Assembly (NCBI GenBank): GCA_947303905.1
Contig: CAMYZR010000014.1
Coordinates: 1 to 13,139, forward strand
Reading direction: 5' to 3'
Source of the DNA: an uncultured Atopobiaceae bacterium
Lineage (GTDB): Bacteria > Actinomycetota > Coriobacteriia > Coriobacteriales > Atopobiaceae
Length of the DNA stretch: 13,139 nucleotides
Shown here: positions 1-7,173 of the stretch, piece after piece
Layout: each line of letters starts with the position of its first letter
How positions within the stretch are numbered: position 1 is the first letter of the stretch
The notes under the pieces: model-generated
The model's input: only the letters and a program-made list of their open reading frames with translations
Databases searched by the model: none
Told to the model about the DNA's origin: nothing
Translations under genes and position numbers: made by a program

Positions 1-651
1 GATGGGGTGGCTCGGCAGGAGCTTCCAGCCGAGGATGGCGCTGATGAGGAAGCCGATGGACAGCGCGAAGGTCACGAGGGCGAACTTGAACATCGTGAAG
101 TCGGTCGTGGCGAAATTAGCGGACTCGAGAACGGTGGTGGCCAGGCCGAACTGGAACGCGACGTTGATGGGGATCAGCGGGTGGTTGGTGGCAAAGCCGA
201 GCGGCATGAGCAGCTTGGAGGTGGGGAACTCCTCGTTGTAGGGCAGCGTGGCCACGAGCGAGAGAATCAGCACGTAGTAGCCAGTGGAGCCGCCGCCAGC
301 CAGGGTGCAGCCGAGCATGACGACGAGCACGAGCAGGACGTAGCTCTTGAAGCCACCCTTGGTGACGAGGTTGCCCATGGAGGTCTTCACGCCTGCGATG
401 AGACTCGTCTTCTGCACGGCAGCCATAACCACCATGAAGAACGCGACCATCCACACGCTGGCGTTGGTGAAGCCGGCAAAGGCGTACGGAACGTCCCACT
501 GAACCTCCCACTCGGCACCGAAGAGCTGGCCGAAGATCACGAGCAGCAGGCTCGCGAAGATCGGGGGCGCGCCGAACGGCATGACGTCAAACATGATCAG
601 CGCGAGCATGATCACGAGCGTCACCAACGCAAGAATCATTTGCATTGTCAT
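1..651 (-). CDS. SLC13/IT-superfamily-like permease, N-terminal part
   Basis: The ATG at 651 is preceded by an AGGAAGGA-type ribosome site, and 217 codons stay open to the window edge, so the C-terminus is missing. The protein is very hydrophobic. Likely spans lie near residues 5-22, 29-46, 63-80, 102-118, 123-137, 145-170 and 187-211. The short pattern AFAGFTNASVWMVAFF (about 57-72) and the following amphipathic and glycine-rich segments resemble ion-transporter-superfamily carriers (SLC13/DASS or CitMHS type) that import carboxylates. It is the last visible gene of the sugar-acid operon, so I infer it brings in the organic or sugar acid the other enzymes use. Family assignment is from pattern only; a GntP-like or other IT-superfamily permease is also possible. 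An internal ATG at 645 is an alternative start two codons in. Confidence 0.7.
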   Translation of the reverse strand, partial: MTMQMILALVTLVIMLALIMFDVMPFGAPPIFASLLLVIFGQLFGAEWEVQWDVPYAFAGFTNASVWMVAFFMVVMAAVQKTSLIAGVKTSMGNLVTKGGFKSYVLLVLVVMLGCTLAGGGSTGYYVLILSLVATLPYNEEFPTSKLLMPLGFATNHPLIPINVAFQFGLATTVLESANFATTDFTMFKFALVTFALSIGFLISAILGWKLLPSHPI

Positions 652-775
652 CGTAACCAAATCCTTCCTATTGATTTGATACAGCTATCCCTAACGGAGG
701 GGCCCTCCGCCCTTCCGCTCTGAACCAAAACGGTGTTGGGGCCAGCCAGGAGGAATCGGTTGGCCCCCTTGGTGG
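652..775 (-). other. Intercistronic gap with two potential hairpins
   Basis: This 124-base gap is the only real spacing inside the operon. Two inverted repeats lie in it. At 738-747 and 758-767, GGGGCCAGCC faces GGTTGGCCCC across a 10-base loop; in the minus-strand transcript this pairs 9 of 10 and is followed by a short T-run (AACACCGTTTTGG). At 695-709, CGGAGG pairs with CCTCCG across a GGC loop. Neither has the long T-run of a strong terminator, so partial attenuation or a processing/stability site that lowers or separates permease expression fits better. An independent permease promoter is not evident. Confidence 0.4.
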
Positions 776-1849
776 CTAGGCCTCCTTGCCCTCCTTCGCG
801 GCGCGGCCAGCGGCCATGCGCAGCGCGTAGTCGATGGCGTTGACAAGGCTGAGCTCGTTCGAGGTGCCCTTGCCCACCAGCGCGAAGCCCGTCCCATGAT
901 CGACGGACGTACGGATGATGGGGAGCCCCAGGGTGATGTTGACGCCCTCGACGGCCTTCCACTGGTTGGTGGCGCGGTCGATGACGAAGCCCAGGACCTT
1001 GGTGGGGATGTGTCCCTGGTCGTGGTACATGCACACGGTGACGTCGTACCAGCCGCCGTTCATCTCGGAGAAGACCGAGTCGGGCGGAATGGGGCCGATG
1101 GCGTTGATGCCGCGCGCCTTGGCGATCTCGATGGCGGGGGCGATCTCCTCGATCTCCTCGCGACCGAAGAGGCCGTTCTCGCCGCAATGCGGGTTGAGAC
1201 CGGCAACGGCCACACGCGGATTCTCGATGCCCAGGTCGAGCATGGCCTGGTTGGCAAGCTCGATGACCTCGAGCACGCGCGGGGTCTTCACGCGGTCGCA
1301 GGCCTCGCGCAGGCTCACGTGCGTGGAGACGTGCGCCACGCGGAAGTCGTGATGGGCCAGCATCATGCAGTACGTCTTGGTGCCGGTGTAGGTTGCATAG
1401 ATCTCGGTGTGGCCGTCGAAGTGCATGCCCTCGGGTGCGAGAGCCAGGTTCATGGCCTCCTTGTTGAGGGCGTTGGTGACGGTGGCGTCGACCTCGCCGT
1501 CCATGGCCAGCTCGATGAGGCGCTTGACCGACTGGAACGCGGCGTTGCCGCCTTCGGCCGAGACGATGGCGAGCTGGAACTTGGAGACGTCCTCGATGAG
1601 GTCGAGCTGGTACACGTCGATGGTGCCCGCCTCGAACTTCGCCTCAGCCACGCTCGAGACCGGGTTGACCGTGATCTCGGGATGGCCCACGAAGCCCTTG
1701 GCCTGCTCGATCATCTTGTAGTCGCCCACCACGATGGGGCGGCAGCGGTCGTAGAGCGTCGGGTCGGAGAGGGCCTTGACGGTGATCTCGGGGCCATTGC
1801 CCGCGGGGTCACCCATCGAGATGCCGACGATGGGCTTGTAGTCACTCAT
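776..1849 (-). CDS. pdxA: PdxA2-type 4-phospho-D-threonate/erythronate dehydrogenase
   Basis: A 357-residue PdxA-family enzyme: metal- and NAD-dependent oxidation of a 4-phosphorylated hydroxy acid followed by decarboxylation. The N-terminus has the family motif GISMGDPAGNGPE (9-21). By alignment to E. coli PdxA, His147-Thr148 in GHTE bind substrate, and His177 (STHVSL), His221 (NPHCGE) and His276 (YHDQG) are the three metal ligands; all are present. The ATG at 1849 overlaps the TAA of the upstream aldolase as TAATG, so I prefer it to the GTG at 1855. Housekeeping PdxA makes vitamin B6. Here the neighbouring DUF1537 kinase points instead to the catabolic PdxA2 role, with dihydroxyacetone phosphate and CO2 as expected products. 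Substrate stereochemistry (threonate or erythronate) cannot be read from the sequence. It is about 30 residues longer than E. coli PdxA. Confidence 0.9.
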   Translation of the reverse strand: MSDYKPIVGISMGDPAGNGPEITVKALSDPTLYDRCRPIVVGDYKMIEQAKGFVGHPEITVNPVSSVAEAKFEAGTIDVYQLDLIEDVSKFQLAIVSAEGGNAAFQSVKRLIELAMDGEVDATVTNALNKEAMNLALAPEGMHFDGHTEIYATYTGTKTYCMMLAHHDFRVAHVSTHVSLREACDRVKTPRVLEVIELANQAMLDLGIENPRVAVAGLNPHCGENGLFGREEIEEIAPAIEIAKARGINAIGPIPPDSVFSEMNGGWYDVTVCMYHDQGHIPTKVLGFVIDRATNQWKAVEGVNITLGLPIIRTSVDHGTGFALVGKGTSNELSLVNAIDYALRMAAGRAAKEGKEA

Positions 1850-2748
1850 TAGCACATGCCCTTCTGCTTGTTCTCGGCCAGGACGCCGCGCAGCTCCTCG
1901 ATGCCCTCGTCAGGCAGCCAGTTGAACGGGGCGCGGCACTTGCCCACCGGGTAGCCGAGCTCGGCCACGGCGGTCTTGACGACGGTGTTGGGGTTGCCGT
2001 AGCGGAAGACGGCGCGGAAGCTCGCGATGCTGTTCTGGACCTCGCGGGCCTCGTCCAGCTTGCCCTCGACGAAGAGGTCGTAGATGGAGGCCATGACGTG
2101 CGGGTACACGTTGGCGCAGCCGGCGATGGCGCCCGCGCCGCCCTTGATGAGGGCGTCGAGGATCAGGCTGTCGTTGCCGGAGAGGGTGATGAAGTCGGGA
2201 CGGGCGTCCTTGACGGCGATATAGGCCTGGAGGTTGTCCCAGTCACCGCTGGAGTCCTTGGCGCCAACGATGTTGGGGACGTCCTTGGCCAGACGGGCCA
2301 CGGTGGCGGGCTCGAGGGCGTTGCCGGTGCGGGCCGGGATGTTGTAGAGCAGGACCGGCAGGTCGACGGCAGCCGCGACGGCGCAGTAGTGACGATAGAG
2401 CTCCTCCTGGCTCGCCTTGGCAAAGCTCGGGGTGATGATCGAGACGACGTCGGCACCGAGCCTCTCGGCCATCTTGGTCTGCTCGATGGTCTCCTTGGTG
2501 GAGATGCAGCCCGTGCCAGCGTAGACGGGGACGCGACCGGCAACCTGGTCGATGGTGACCTCGAGGATCTGGCGCTTCTCGTCGCCGGAGAGGATGTACG
2601 CCTCGCCGTTGGTGCCAAAGGGGAAGATGCCGTCTATGCCAGCGTCGATCTGGCGGTCGATCTGAACGCGGAGCTCGTCGAGGTTGATGGACTCGTCCTC
2701 GTTCATCGGGGTGACGATGGGAACGATGATGCCCTTGATGTCTGCCAT
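1849..2748 (-). CDS. DapA/KdgA-family Schiff-base aldolase (not true DapA)
   Basis: A 299-residue class I aldolase/lyase of the dihydrodipicolinate synthase–N-acetylneuraminate lyase superfamily (TIM barrel). Visible motifs are FGTNGE (44-49, carboxylate-binding loop), the catalytic-region Tyr135 in YNIPARTGN with Arg140, and the Schiff-base Lys164 in GAKDSSGD. Authentic DapA enzymes carry a TTGE loop and a Tyr-Tyr pair after the third-strand TP motif. Here the loop is TNGE and the pair is Ser108-Phe109, so lysine biosynthesis is unlikely. Family knowledge favours a 2-keto-3-deoxy sugar acid (or related 4-hydroxy-2-oxoacid) substrate, giving pyruvate plus an aldehyde. The start ATG overlaps the stop of the dehydrogenase upstream (TAATG), and its own stop overlaps pdxA2, so it is tightly coupled in the operon. 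The exact substrate is unknown; an automatic dapA label would probably mislead. Confidence 0.85.
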   Translation of the reverse strand: MADIKGIIVPIVTPMNEDESINLDELRVQIDRQIDAGIDGIFPFGTNGEAYILSGDEKRQILEVTIDQVAGRVPVYAGTGCISTKETIEQTKMAERLGADVVSIITPSFAKASQEELYRHYCAVAAAVDLPVLLYNIPARTGNALEPATVARLAKDVPNIVGAKDSSGDWDNLQAYIAVKDARPDFITLSGNDSLILDALIKGGAGAIAGCANVYPHVMASIYDLFVEGKLDEAREVQNSIASFRAVFRYGNPNTVVKTAVAELGYPVGKCRAPFNWLPDEGIEELRGVLAENKQKGMC

Positions 2749-3914
2749 TACTGCAACACCCTCTCGTAGATTGCGCGCGCGTCATCAGCGGTGATCTCGC
2801 GCTTGTTGTTGACGAGAAGCCTCGTCACCTGCATGCCAGCATCCACCAGGTCGTCGAGGTCGGCCGGGTCGACGCCGAACTGTTTGAGGCTGGTGGGGAT
2901 GTCCAGGTGCTCGACGATGCGACCCATCCATGCCACGAGCGCCTTGGACTTCTCCTCGTCGGTCGCAAGCACGTCATCGCCGTGGTAGGCGCGGTCCCAG
3001 GCGTGAGCGAACAGCTCGCGGACGGCCGGCTCGTTGAACTCCATGACGGGCACCAGCAGCATGGCGTTGGAGACGCCGTGGGCGATGTGGTAGCGCCCGC
3101 CCAGCGGGTAGCTCAGGGCGTGGACGCCCGTGGTGCCGGAGGCGGTGATGGCGACGCCGCCGTAGAAGGCCGCCACCTGCATGGCGTTCTTGGCCTCGAT
3201 GGCATCCTTGTCGTCACAGGCGGCCTCGATGTTGTTCATGATCAGGTCGAAGGCCTCGAGGGCGAACGTGTCGGAGAGCGGGTTCGCCTTGTTGGAGGTG
3301 TAGCACTCGATGGCATGGCACATGGCGTCGACGCCCGTCGCCGCGGCGATGGAGCGCGGGAGGTTGCGGATCATCTCGGCGTCGAGGATGACGTAGTCGC
3401 AGATGAGGCCGTCGTTGACGATGCCGATCTTGAGGGCGCGCTCGGGAACGCCGACGATGGCGTTGGGCGTGCACTCGGCACCAGTGCCGGCGGTCGTGGG
3501 GATGGCCAGCAGGCTCACGCACTTGTGCGCACGCTGCGGGTCGTCGAGCAGGTCCTTGACCACGTACTCGTCGGTGAGCGAAACGCTTGCGAGCTTGGCG
3601 GAGTCCATGACGGAGCCGCCGCCGCAGGCTACGATGAAGTCCGCACCGGCCTGCTTGAACTGGTCGATGACTGCCTGCACGTCGGTGTAGGACGGCTCTG
3701 CGGGCAGATTGTCAAAGATCTCGTATGGCACTCCGCTGGCCTTGAGCTCCTTCTCGACCAGGTCGAACAGACCCAGCTTGCGCAGACCCTTGTCGGTGAA
3801 CGCAGCCACCTTGGTGGCACCCACCGTCTTCAGGATCTGACCAATCTCCCCCAGCGCACCCTTGCCGCTGTACACGGCCTTCGGGAGCTTGAGGCTGTAC
3901 TTCTCTAGCGACAT
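2748..3914 (-). CDS. Iron-containing alcohol dehydrogenase (group III)
   Basis: A 388-residue Fe-ADH, the usual length for the family. The nucleotide-binding motif is GGGSVMDSAK (98-107), followed by the conserved PTTAGTGAE (139-147). The four metal ligands are intact: Asp196 and His200 in GVDAMCHAIE, His265 in GVHALSYPLGG, and His279 in HIAHG. Such enzymes interconvert small aldehydes and alcohols (lactaldehyde/propanediol, glycolaldehyde, butanol, 4-hydroxybutyrate types) or act on sugar-acid intermediates, with NAD(H). The ATG at 3914 lies 10 bases inside the kinase gene and is preceded by a GAGGAG ribosome site; the stop overlaps the aldolase ATG. In this operon it could reduce the aldehyde made by the aldolase, disposing of electrons, or oxidise a hydroxy acid before cleavage. 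That choice is inference. Confidence 0.92.
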   Translation of the reverse strand: MSLEKYSLKLPKAVYSGKGALGEIGQILKTVGATKVAAFTDKGLRKLGLFDLVEKELKASGVPYEIFDNLPAEPSYTDVQAVIDQFKQAGADFIVACGGGSVMDSAKLASVSLTDEYVVKDLLDDPQRAHKCVSLLAIPTTAGTGAECTPNAIVGVPERALKIGIVNDGLICDYVILDAEMIRNLPRSIAAATGVDAMCHAIECYTSNKANPLSDTFALEAFDLIMNNIEAACDDKDAIEAKNAMQVAAFYGGVAITASGTTGVHALSYPLGGRYHIAHGVSNAMLLVPVMEFNEPAVRELFAHAWDRAYHGDDVLATDEEKSKALVAWMGRIVEHLDIPTSLKQFGVDPADLDDLVDAGMQVTRLLVNNKREITADDARAIYERVLQ

Positions 3915-5131
3915 GACAGCACTCCTCCAACCTTCTCTTCCAATGCCTGATGAATCTCATGGAACAGGCCAACATTGCCAAATGCGCCCGACTTGGTGAT
4001 GAGGGTGCCCGATGCGTGCGCCCCCTCATAGCGGGCCAGTACGATGCCCGGGAACAGCTCGTCGATGGGCTCGAGCAGCGAGGCGCCGACCTCGTTCACA
4101 AAGCCCACCAGCGCGTCGCCGCCCACCACCATGGTGGTGCGCTCGGTGGTCTTGCTTACCACCGCCGCGCACAGGCCCGCAGCGTCGGAGATCTTGCGGG
4201 CGGTGTCGCCGTTTGCGATCTCGTCCTTGCTGAGCTGGGTTCCCAGCGTGTCGATGAGGATGACGGGGCTGTCCTCGCCCTCCACCAGCACGCGCCCGAC
4301 AAAGGCGCAGGCGTCACTCTCACTCCAGTTGCGCGCAAGGATCTCTCGAATGGGGAGGTGCGCGCGATATGCACCGCGGCGCTCCGCCTCGTCCAGCTGT
4401 GAGGACGTGACGGCATTGACCGAGCCCGACACCACCACGAGGCGCGCGTCGAGGTTCTCCTGCTTGCGCTCGCAGGCCGCCTGGGAGCAGCGCGGCAGCA
4501 TCTCCAGCAGGCCGGCGCAGCCCGCCATCGGCGCATCGGGATCGACGCTCTGCAGCATGTCAGCGATCAGGCGCATGTCCTCATCGGTCGAGCTGTCGTA
4601 GACCACGATGCCCTCGAGGTCGGCGCCCTCGCTCCAGTTGGTGACCGTGACGTCGCTCTGGAGGTGGATGAGGTCGTCCACCCTGCTGCAGGTGACGGGA
4701 TTGACCGGGTCGATGGCGAAGATGCTCTTTGCCAGGGGTGTGCCAGCCACGTAATGCACGCCATTCTCGGTGGTACGCGCTTGCTTGGGATAGGCAGGGA
4801 CAAAATTGACGTGCGACGCACCAGAGGCCTCCATCAGTGCGGAGAGCTCGGCACCCACGTTGCCACGCAGTCCCGAGTCGGTCTTCTTGTACATGTGCCT
4901 GATCCCGAGGGAGATGCCCTCGCTCACGAGGCCGCGCACCTTCTCGTATGCAACGGACGGCTCGTCGTGACGGCTCTCGGAGTCGATCACGAGCACGTCG
5001 GCAGCGCTGGCATGCTTGAGGCCGTCCTTGCAGTCAAGGCTCACCAACACGCGATCGCCCTTGCGCGCAAGCTGGACACCAGAGTCAAGAGCTCCCGTCA
5101 GATCGTCCGCTATGACCAGCATCTCCGCCAT
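3905..5131 (-). CDS. DUF1537 four-carbon acid sugar kinase (D-threonate kinase-like)
   Basis: A 408-residue member of the DUF1537 family, shown by others to be ATP-dependent kinases of C4 acid sugars (DtnK, DenK/LtnK, OtnK). N-terminal substrate-domain motifs are IADDLTGALD (7-16), YKKTDSGLRGN (81-91) and PAYPKQAR (112-119). The C-terminal nucleotide domain shows VVGGDAL (335-341) and TLITKSGAFG (376-385). The start ATG at 5131 has a strong GAGGAGG site at 5136-5142 and MAEMLVIADD begins exactly where family members do; an upstream in-frame extension to about 5209 runs through promoter sequence and is rejected. It is the first gene of the operon, adjacent to the divergent regulator. With PdxA2 present, D-threonate 4-kinase is the most likely activity (dtnK-like), but erythronate cannot be excluded. 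Confidence 0.92.
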   Translation of the reverse strand: MAEMLVIADDLTGALDSGVQLARKGDRVLVSLDCKDGLKHASAADVLVIDSESRHDEPSVAYEKVRGLVSEGISLGIRHMYKKTDSGLRGNVGAELSALMEASGASHVNFVPAYPKQARTTENGVHYVAGTPLAKSIFAIDPVNPVTCSRVDDLIHLQSDVTVTNWSEGADLEGIVVYDSSTDEDMRLIADMLQSVDPDAPMAGCAGLLEMLPRCSQAACERKQENLDARLVVVSGSVNAVTSSQLDEAERRGAYRAHLPIREILARNWSESDACAFVGRVLVEGEDSPVILIDTLGTQLSKDEIANGDTARKISDAAGLCAAVVSKTTERTTMVVGGDALVGFVNEVGASLLEPIDELFPGIVLARYEGAHASGTLITKSGAFGNVGLFHEIHQALEEKVGGVLSCR

Positions 5132-5135
5132 GGTG

Positions 5136-5142
5136 CCTCCTC
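5136..5142 (-). promoter_or_regulatory. Ribosome binding site that fixes the kinase start
   Basis: The minus strand reads GAGGAGGCACC then ATG at 5131, a near-perfect Shine-Dalgarno with suitable spacing. It decides between the ATG at 5131 and upstream in-frame possibilities that lack such a site. Confidence 0.8.
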
Positions 5143-5191
5143 GTCGTTCCGTTTGCTGGCTATCACGATACGAGCCGAGCGGGGGTGAGAC

Positions 5192-5219
5192 ACTATTGAG
5201 GCACGACAATATTGTTCAA
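5192..5219 (-). promoter_or_regulatory. Candidate operon promoter with a dyad in the spacer
   Basis: On the minus strand, TTGAAC (5214-5219) and AATAGT (5192-5197) are separated by 16 bases and each match 4 of 6 consensus sigma-70 positions. The perfect palindrome ACAATATTGT (5206-5215) sits in the spacer and overlaps the -35 box, a typical position for an operator. The transcript would have about a 55-base leader before the kinase ATG. Consensus matches are modest, so the exact boxes are tentative. Confidence 0.4.
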
Positions 5220-5263
5220 TTCTGTAACGTTATCCGCTATCTTGCTATTCAAGTTCTCATATC

Positions 5264-5300
5264 GTTTCTATTTGAAACACTCATTCAAGCGAGGCATAAG
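5264..5300 (+). promoter_or_regulatory. Candidate regulator promoter with overlapping inverted repeat
   Basis: TTGAAA (5272-5277, 5 of 6 to the -35 consensus) and CATAAG (5295-5300, 4 of 6 to the -10) are spaced by 17 bases on the plus strand. The inverted repeat GTTTC-N5-GAAAC (5264-5278) covers the -35 box, consistent with autoregulation. A second possible -10, TATAAA at 5308-5313, lacks a good -35. The regulator ATG is about 75 bases downstream of the predicted start of transcription. Confidence 0.4.
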
Positions 5301-5382
5301 GCAGGCCTATAAAATGCATGCTGGGAGGCACACCGAACACGCATATGCGTCCTTTACAGGAAGGCGTCGGGCAGAGACTCAC

Positions 5383-7173
5383 ATGAACGAGCAGGTACAG
5401 ATTCTCGCAGTTGCACCTTACGAGGGACTCGCGACCATCCTGGAACGCGAGTCGCTCAGCTATCCGGACATCGACATGACCGTCGTCATCGGCAATCTCG
5501 AGGCGGGCGTCTCGGCCGCCATCGATCGCTTGGTCGAGCCCTATGACCTGATCCTCTCTCGAGGCGGCACGGCAGACCTGCTGCGCCAGAGCCTCGACAT
5601 CCCCGTCGTCGACATCAAGACCTCTGCCCTCGACGTGTTGCAGGCCTTCCAGTTCTCCGAGGACATCACGGGCAAACGCGCGGTAGTTGGGTTCCGGGGC
5701 ATCACCGACGCCGCCCGTCTCACCAGCGACGTGCTTCACCTCGACTTGGACATCTTCACCCTCGTCGACGAGGAGGACGTCCACGGCGTTACCAGAATTC
5801 TTGCGGACCAGGGCTATGAGACCGTCCTCTGCGACGTGATCTCGAGCACCGTGTTCCGCGAGGCGGGCTTCAACACGGTGCTCATCACCTCCGGTTCCAA
5901 CTCGGTGCGCGAGTCCCTCGACGAGGCCGTGCGTGTCGCACATCACATGAGGGGCGTACGCGACGAAAACCTGTTCTTCCGTGAGGTCATCGGCAACAGC
6001 GGGATGGACACCGTCATATTCCAGGAGGATGACAGCCTGTCGTTTACCACCGTCGACCGTGGTGGTGGCAGGGCCCTGATCGAGACGCTCAAGACCCTCC
6101 TGCCCGAGGCGCGCAGAGGAGAGGCCGAGTCGATACGAAAGACCATAGGTGGGCGTGGCTACACCATCAGGTCATTCGTGTCGGAAGGCCAGGCGGGCAG
6201 CAAGGTCGTGTTCTATGTCTCGCAAAGCGTCAGCGGGTCGAGCACGCGCAATGCGGGCATAACCTACCACACCAAGGCAGAGGCTCTTGGTGAGTACCTC
6301 CGTAGCCCCTACAGCCTTGCAGGTGACGTGAACGGGATCAACAAGACCCTGCAGGACATGCTCGAGTCGGGCAGGCCACTGCTCATCACCGGTGAGTACG
6401 GAACCGGCAGGACCGCCGTGGCGACTCAGGCCTACACCATCTCAAAGCTCGCCTCTCACCCGCTCGTCGAGATCGACTGTGGCATGCTCATAGAGCGGTC
6501 GCGCGCATATCTTCTGAGCGGACGCACCTCCCCCCTCTTCGAGAGCAACGTCACCATCCACATCAAGAACTTGGAGGCGTGCGAACCGGTGTTCATCGAG
6601 GAGCTGCTCGGCACCATCGTGGGCACCGATGTCATCCGCCGAAGCAACCTCATCTTCTCGTGCAACCCCGAGGGCGAGCTTGTCGGGAAGTACATCCCCT
6701 ACATCAAGGACAAGTTCCAGTGCATCCAAGTGGAGCTCTCGCCCCTGCGTGAGCACAAGGAGCGCATCCCCACCATCGCCAAGCTCTACCTGAGCCAGCT
6801 CAACGCCAACCTGTCCAAGGAGGTGCTGCGCATCGACCGGCAGGCGATGATGCTGCTTGCCGACTACCCCTGGCCAGGAAACTACGTACAGCTCGGCCGC
6901 ATCCTGTCCCAGCTGTGCGCCACCTCGCGCGACCATACCATCCGTGCCGCTGACGTGAGGAGCCTGCTCGCACTAGAAAGGCCGGTCTACCCCAACGCGA
7001 GATCCGGCACGAGCTATGGCATCGACCTCGACCGCCCGCTCTCCCAGATCGAGCGCGACATCATCGCGGAGGTCATCCGCAAGCACGGGGGCAACCAGAG
7101 CGCCGCAGCACGCAAACTCGGAATTAGCCGCACCACCCTCTGGCGCATGACGAAGGACCAAGGCGAGCGATAG
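5383..7173 (+). CDS. PrpR-type regulator with degenerate AAA+ domain
   Basis: A 596-residue regulator. Residues about 5-190 match the PrpR N-terminal sensor domain (LAVAPYEGL, then LILSRGGTADLLR and IPVVDIKTSALDVL), which in relatives binds small acids or their metabolites. Residues about 330-530 resemble the AAA+ module of sigma-54 activators, ending in a conserved YPWPGNYVQL (495-504). Walker A is GEYGTGRT (337-344) with Arg for Lys, the Walker B Asp-Glu positions are Lys395-Asn396, and the GAFTGA loop is missing. Residues about 555-592 form a Fis-type helix-turn-helix (GGNQSAAARKLGISRTTLWR). The chosen ATG at 5383 precedes the first sensor strand; upstream in-frame codons (TTG 5212, ATG 5314) would add non-family sequence over the promoter. 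No strong Shine-Dalgarno is visible (GGAAGG lies rather far upstream). It is divergent from the sugar-acid operon, so probably its regulator. Confidence 0.85.
   Translation: MNEQVQILAVAPYEGLATILERESLSYPDIDMTVVIGNLEAGVSAAIDRLVEPYDLILSRGGTADLLRQSLDIPVVDIKTSALDVLQAFQFSEDITGKRAVVGFRGITDAARLTSDVLHLDLDIFTLVDEEDVHGVTRILADQGYETVLCDVISSTVFREAGFNTVLITSGSNSVRESLDEAVRVAHHMRGVRDENLFFREVIGNSGMDTVIFQEDDSLSFTTVDRGGGRALIETLKTLLPEARRGEAESIRKTIGGRGYTIRSFVSEGQAGSKVVFYVSQSVSGSSTRNAGITYHTKAEALGEYLRSPYSLAGDVNGINKTLQDMLESGRPLLITGEYGTGRTAVATQAYTISKLASHPLVEIDCGMLIERSRAYLLSGRTSPLFESNVTIHIKNLEACEPVFIEELLGTIVGTDVIRRSNLIFSCNPEGELVGKYIPYIKDKFQCIQVELSPLREHKERIPTIAKLYLSQLNANLSKEVLRIDRQAMMLLADYPWPGNYVQLGRILSQLCATSRDHTIRAADVRSLLALERPVYPNARSGTSYGIDLDRPLSQIERDIIAEVIRKHGGNQSAAARKLGISRTTLWRMTKDQGER

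Noticed and set aside
7..723. 238-codon plus-strand open frame opposite the permease
   Set aside because: Highly charged Glu/His/Arg sequence that is the complement of a hydrophobic membrane protein; no motif or ribosome site.
1849..2748. Lysine-pathway dapA assignment
   Set aside because: The TTGE loop and Tyr-Tyr pair typical of DapA are altered and the gene is embedded in a sugar-acid operon.
2907..3908. 333-codon plus-strand open frame opposite the Fe-ADH
   Set aside because: Antisense shadow; composition typical of complementary-strand frames in GC-rich genes and no start signal.
5132..5209. N-terminal extension of the kinase
   Set aside because: It would run through the promoter region and add residues absent from DUF1537 proteins; the GAGGAGG site points to the ATG at 5131.
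5212..5382. 57-residue N-terminal extension of the regulator
   Set aside because: It begins at TTG in AT-rich promoter sequence and translates to residues unlike the PrpR domain, which starts at once after the ATG at 5383.
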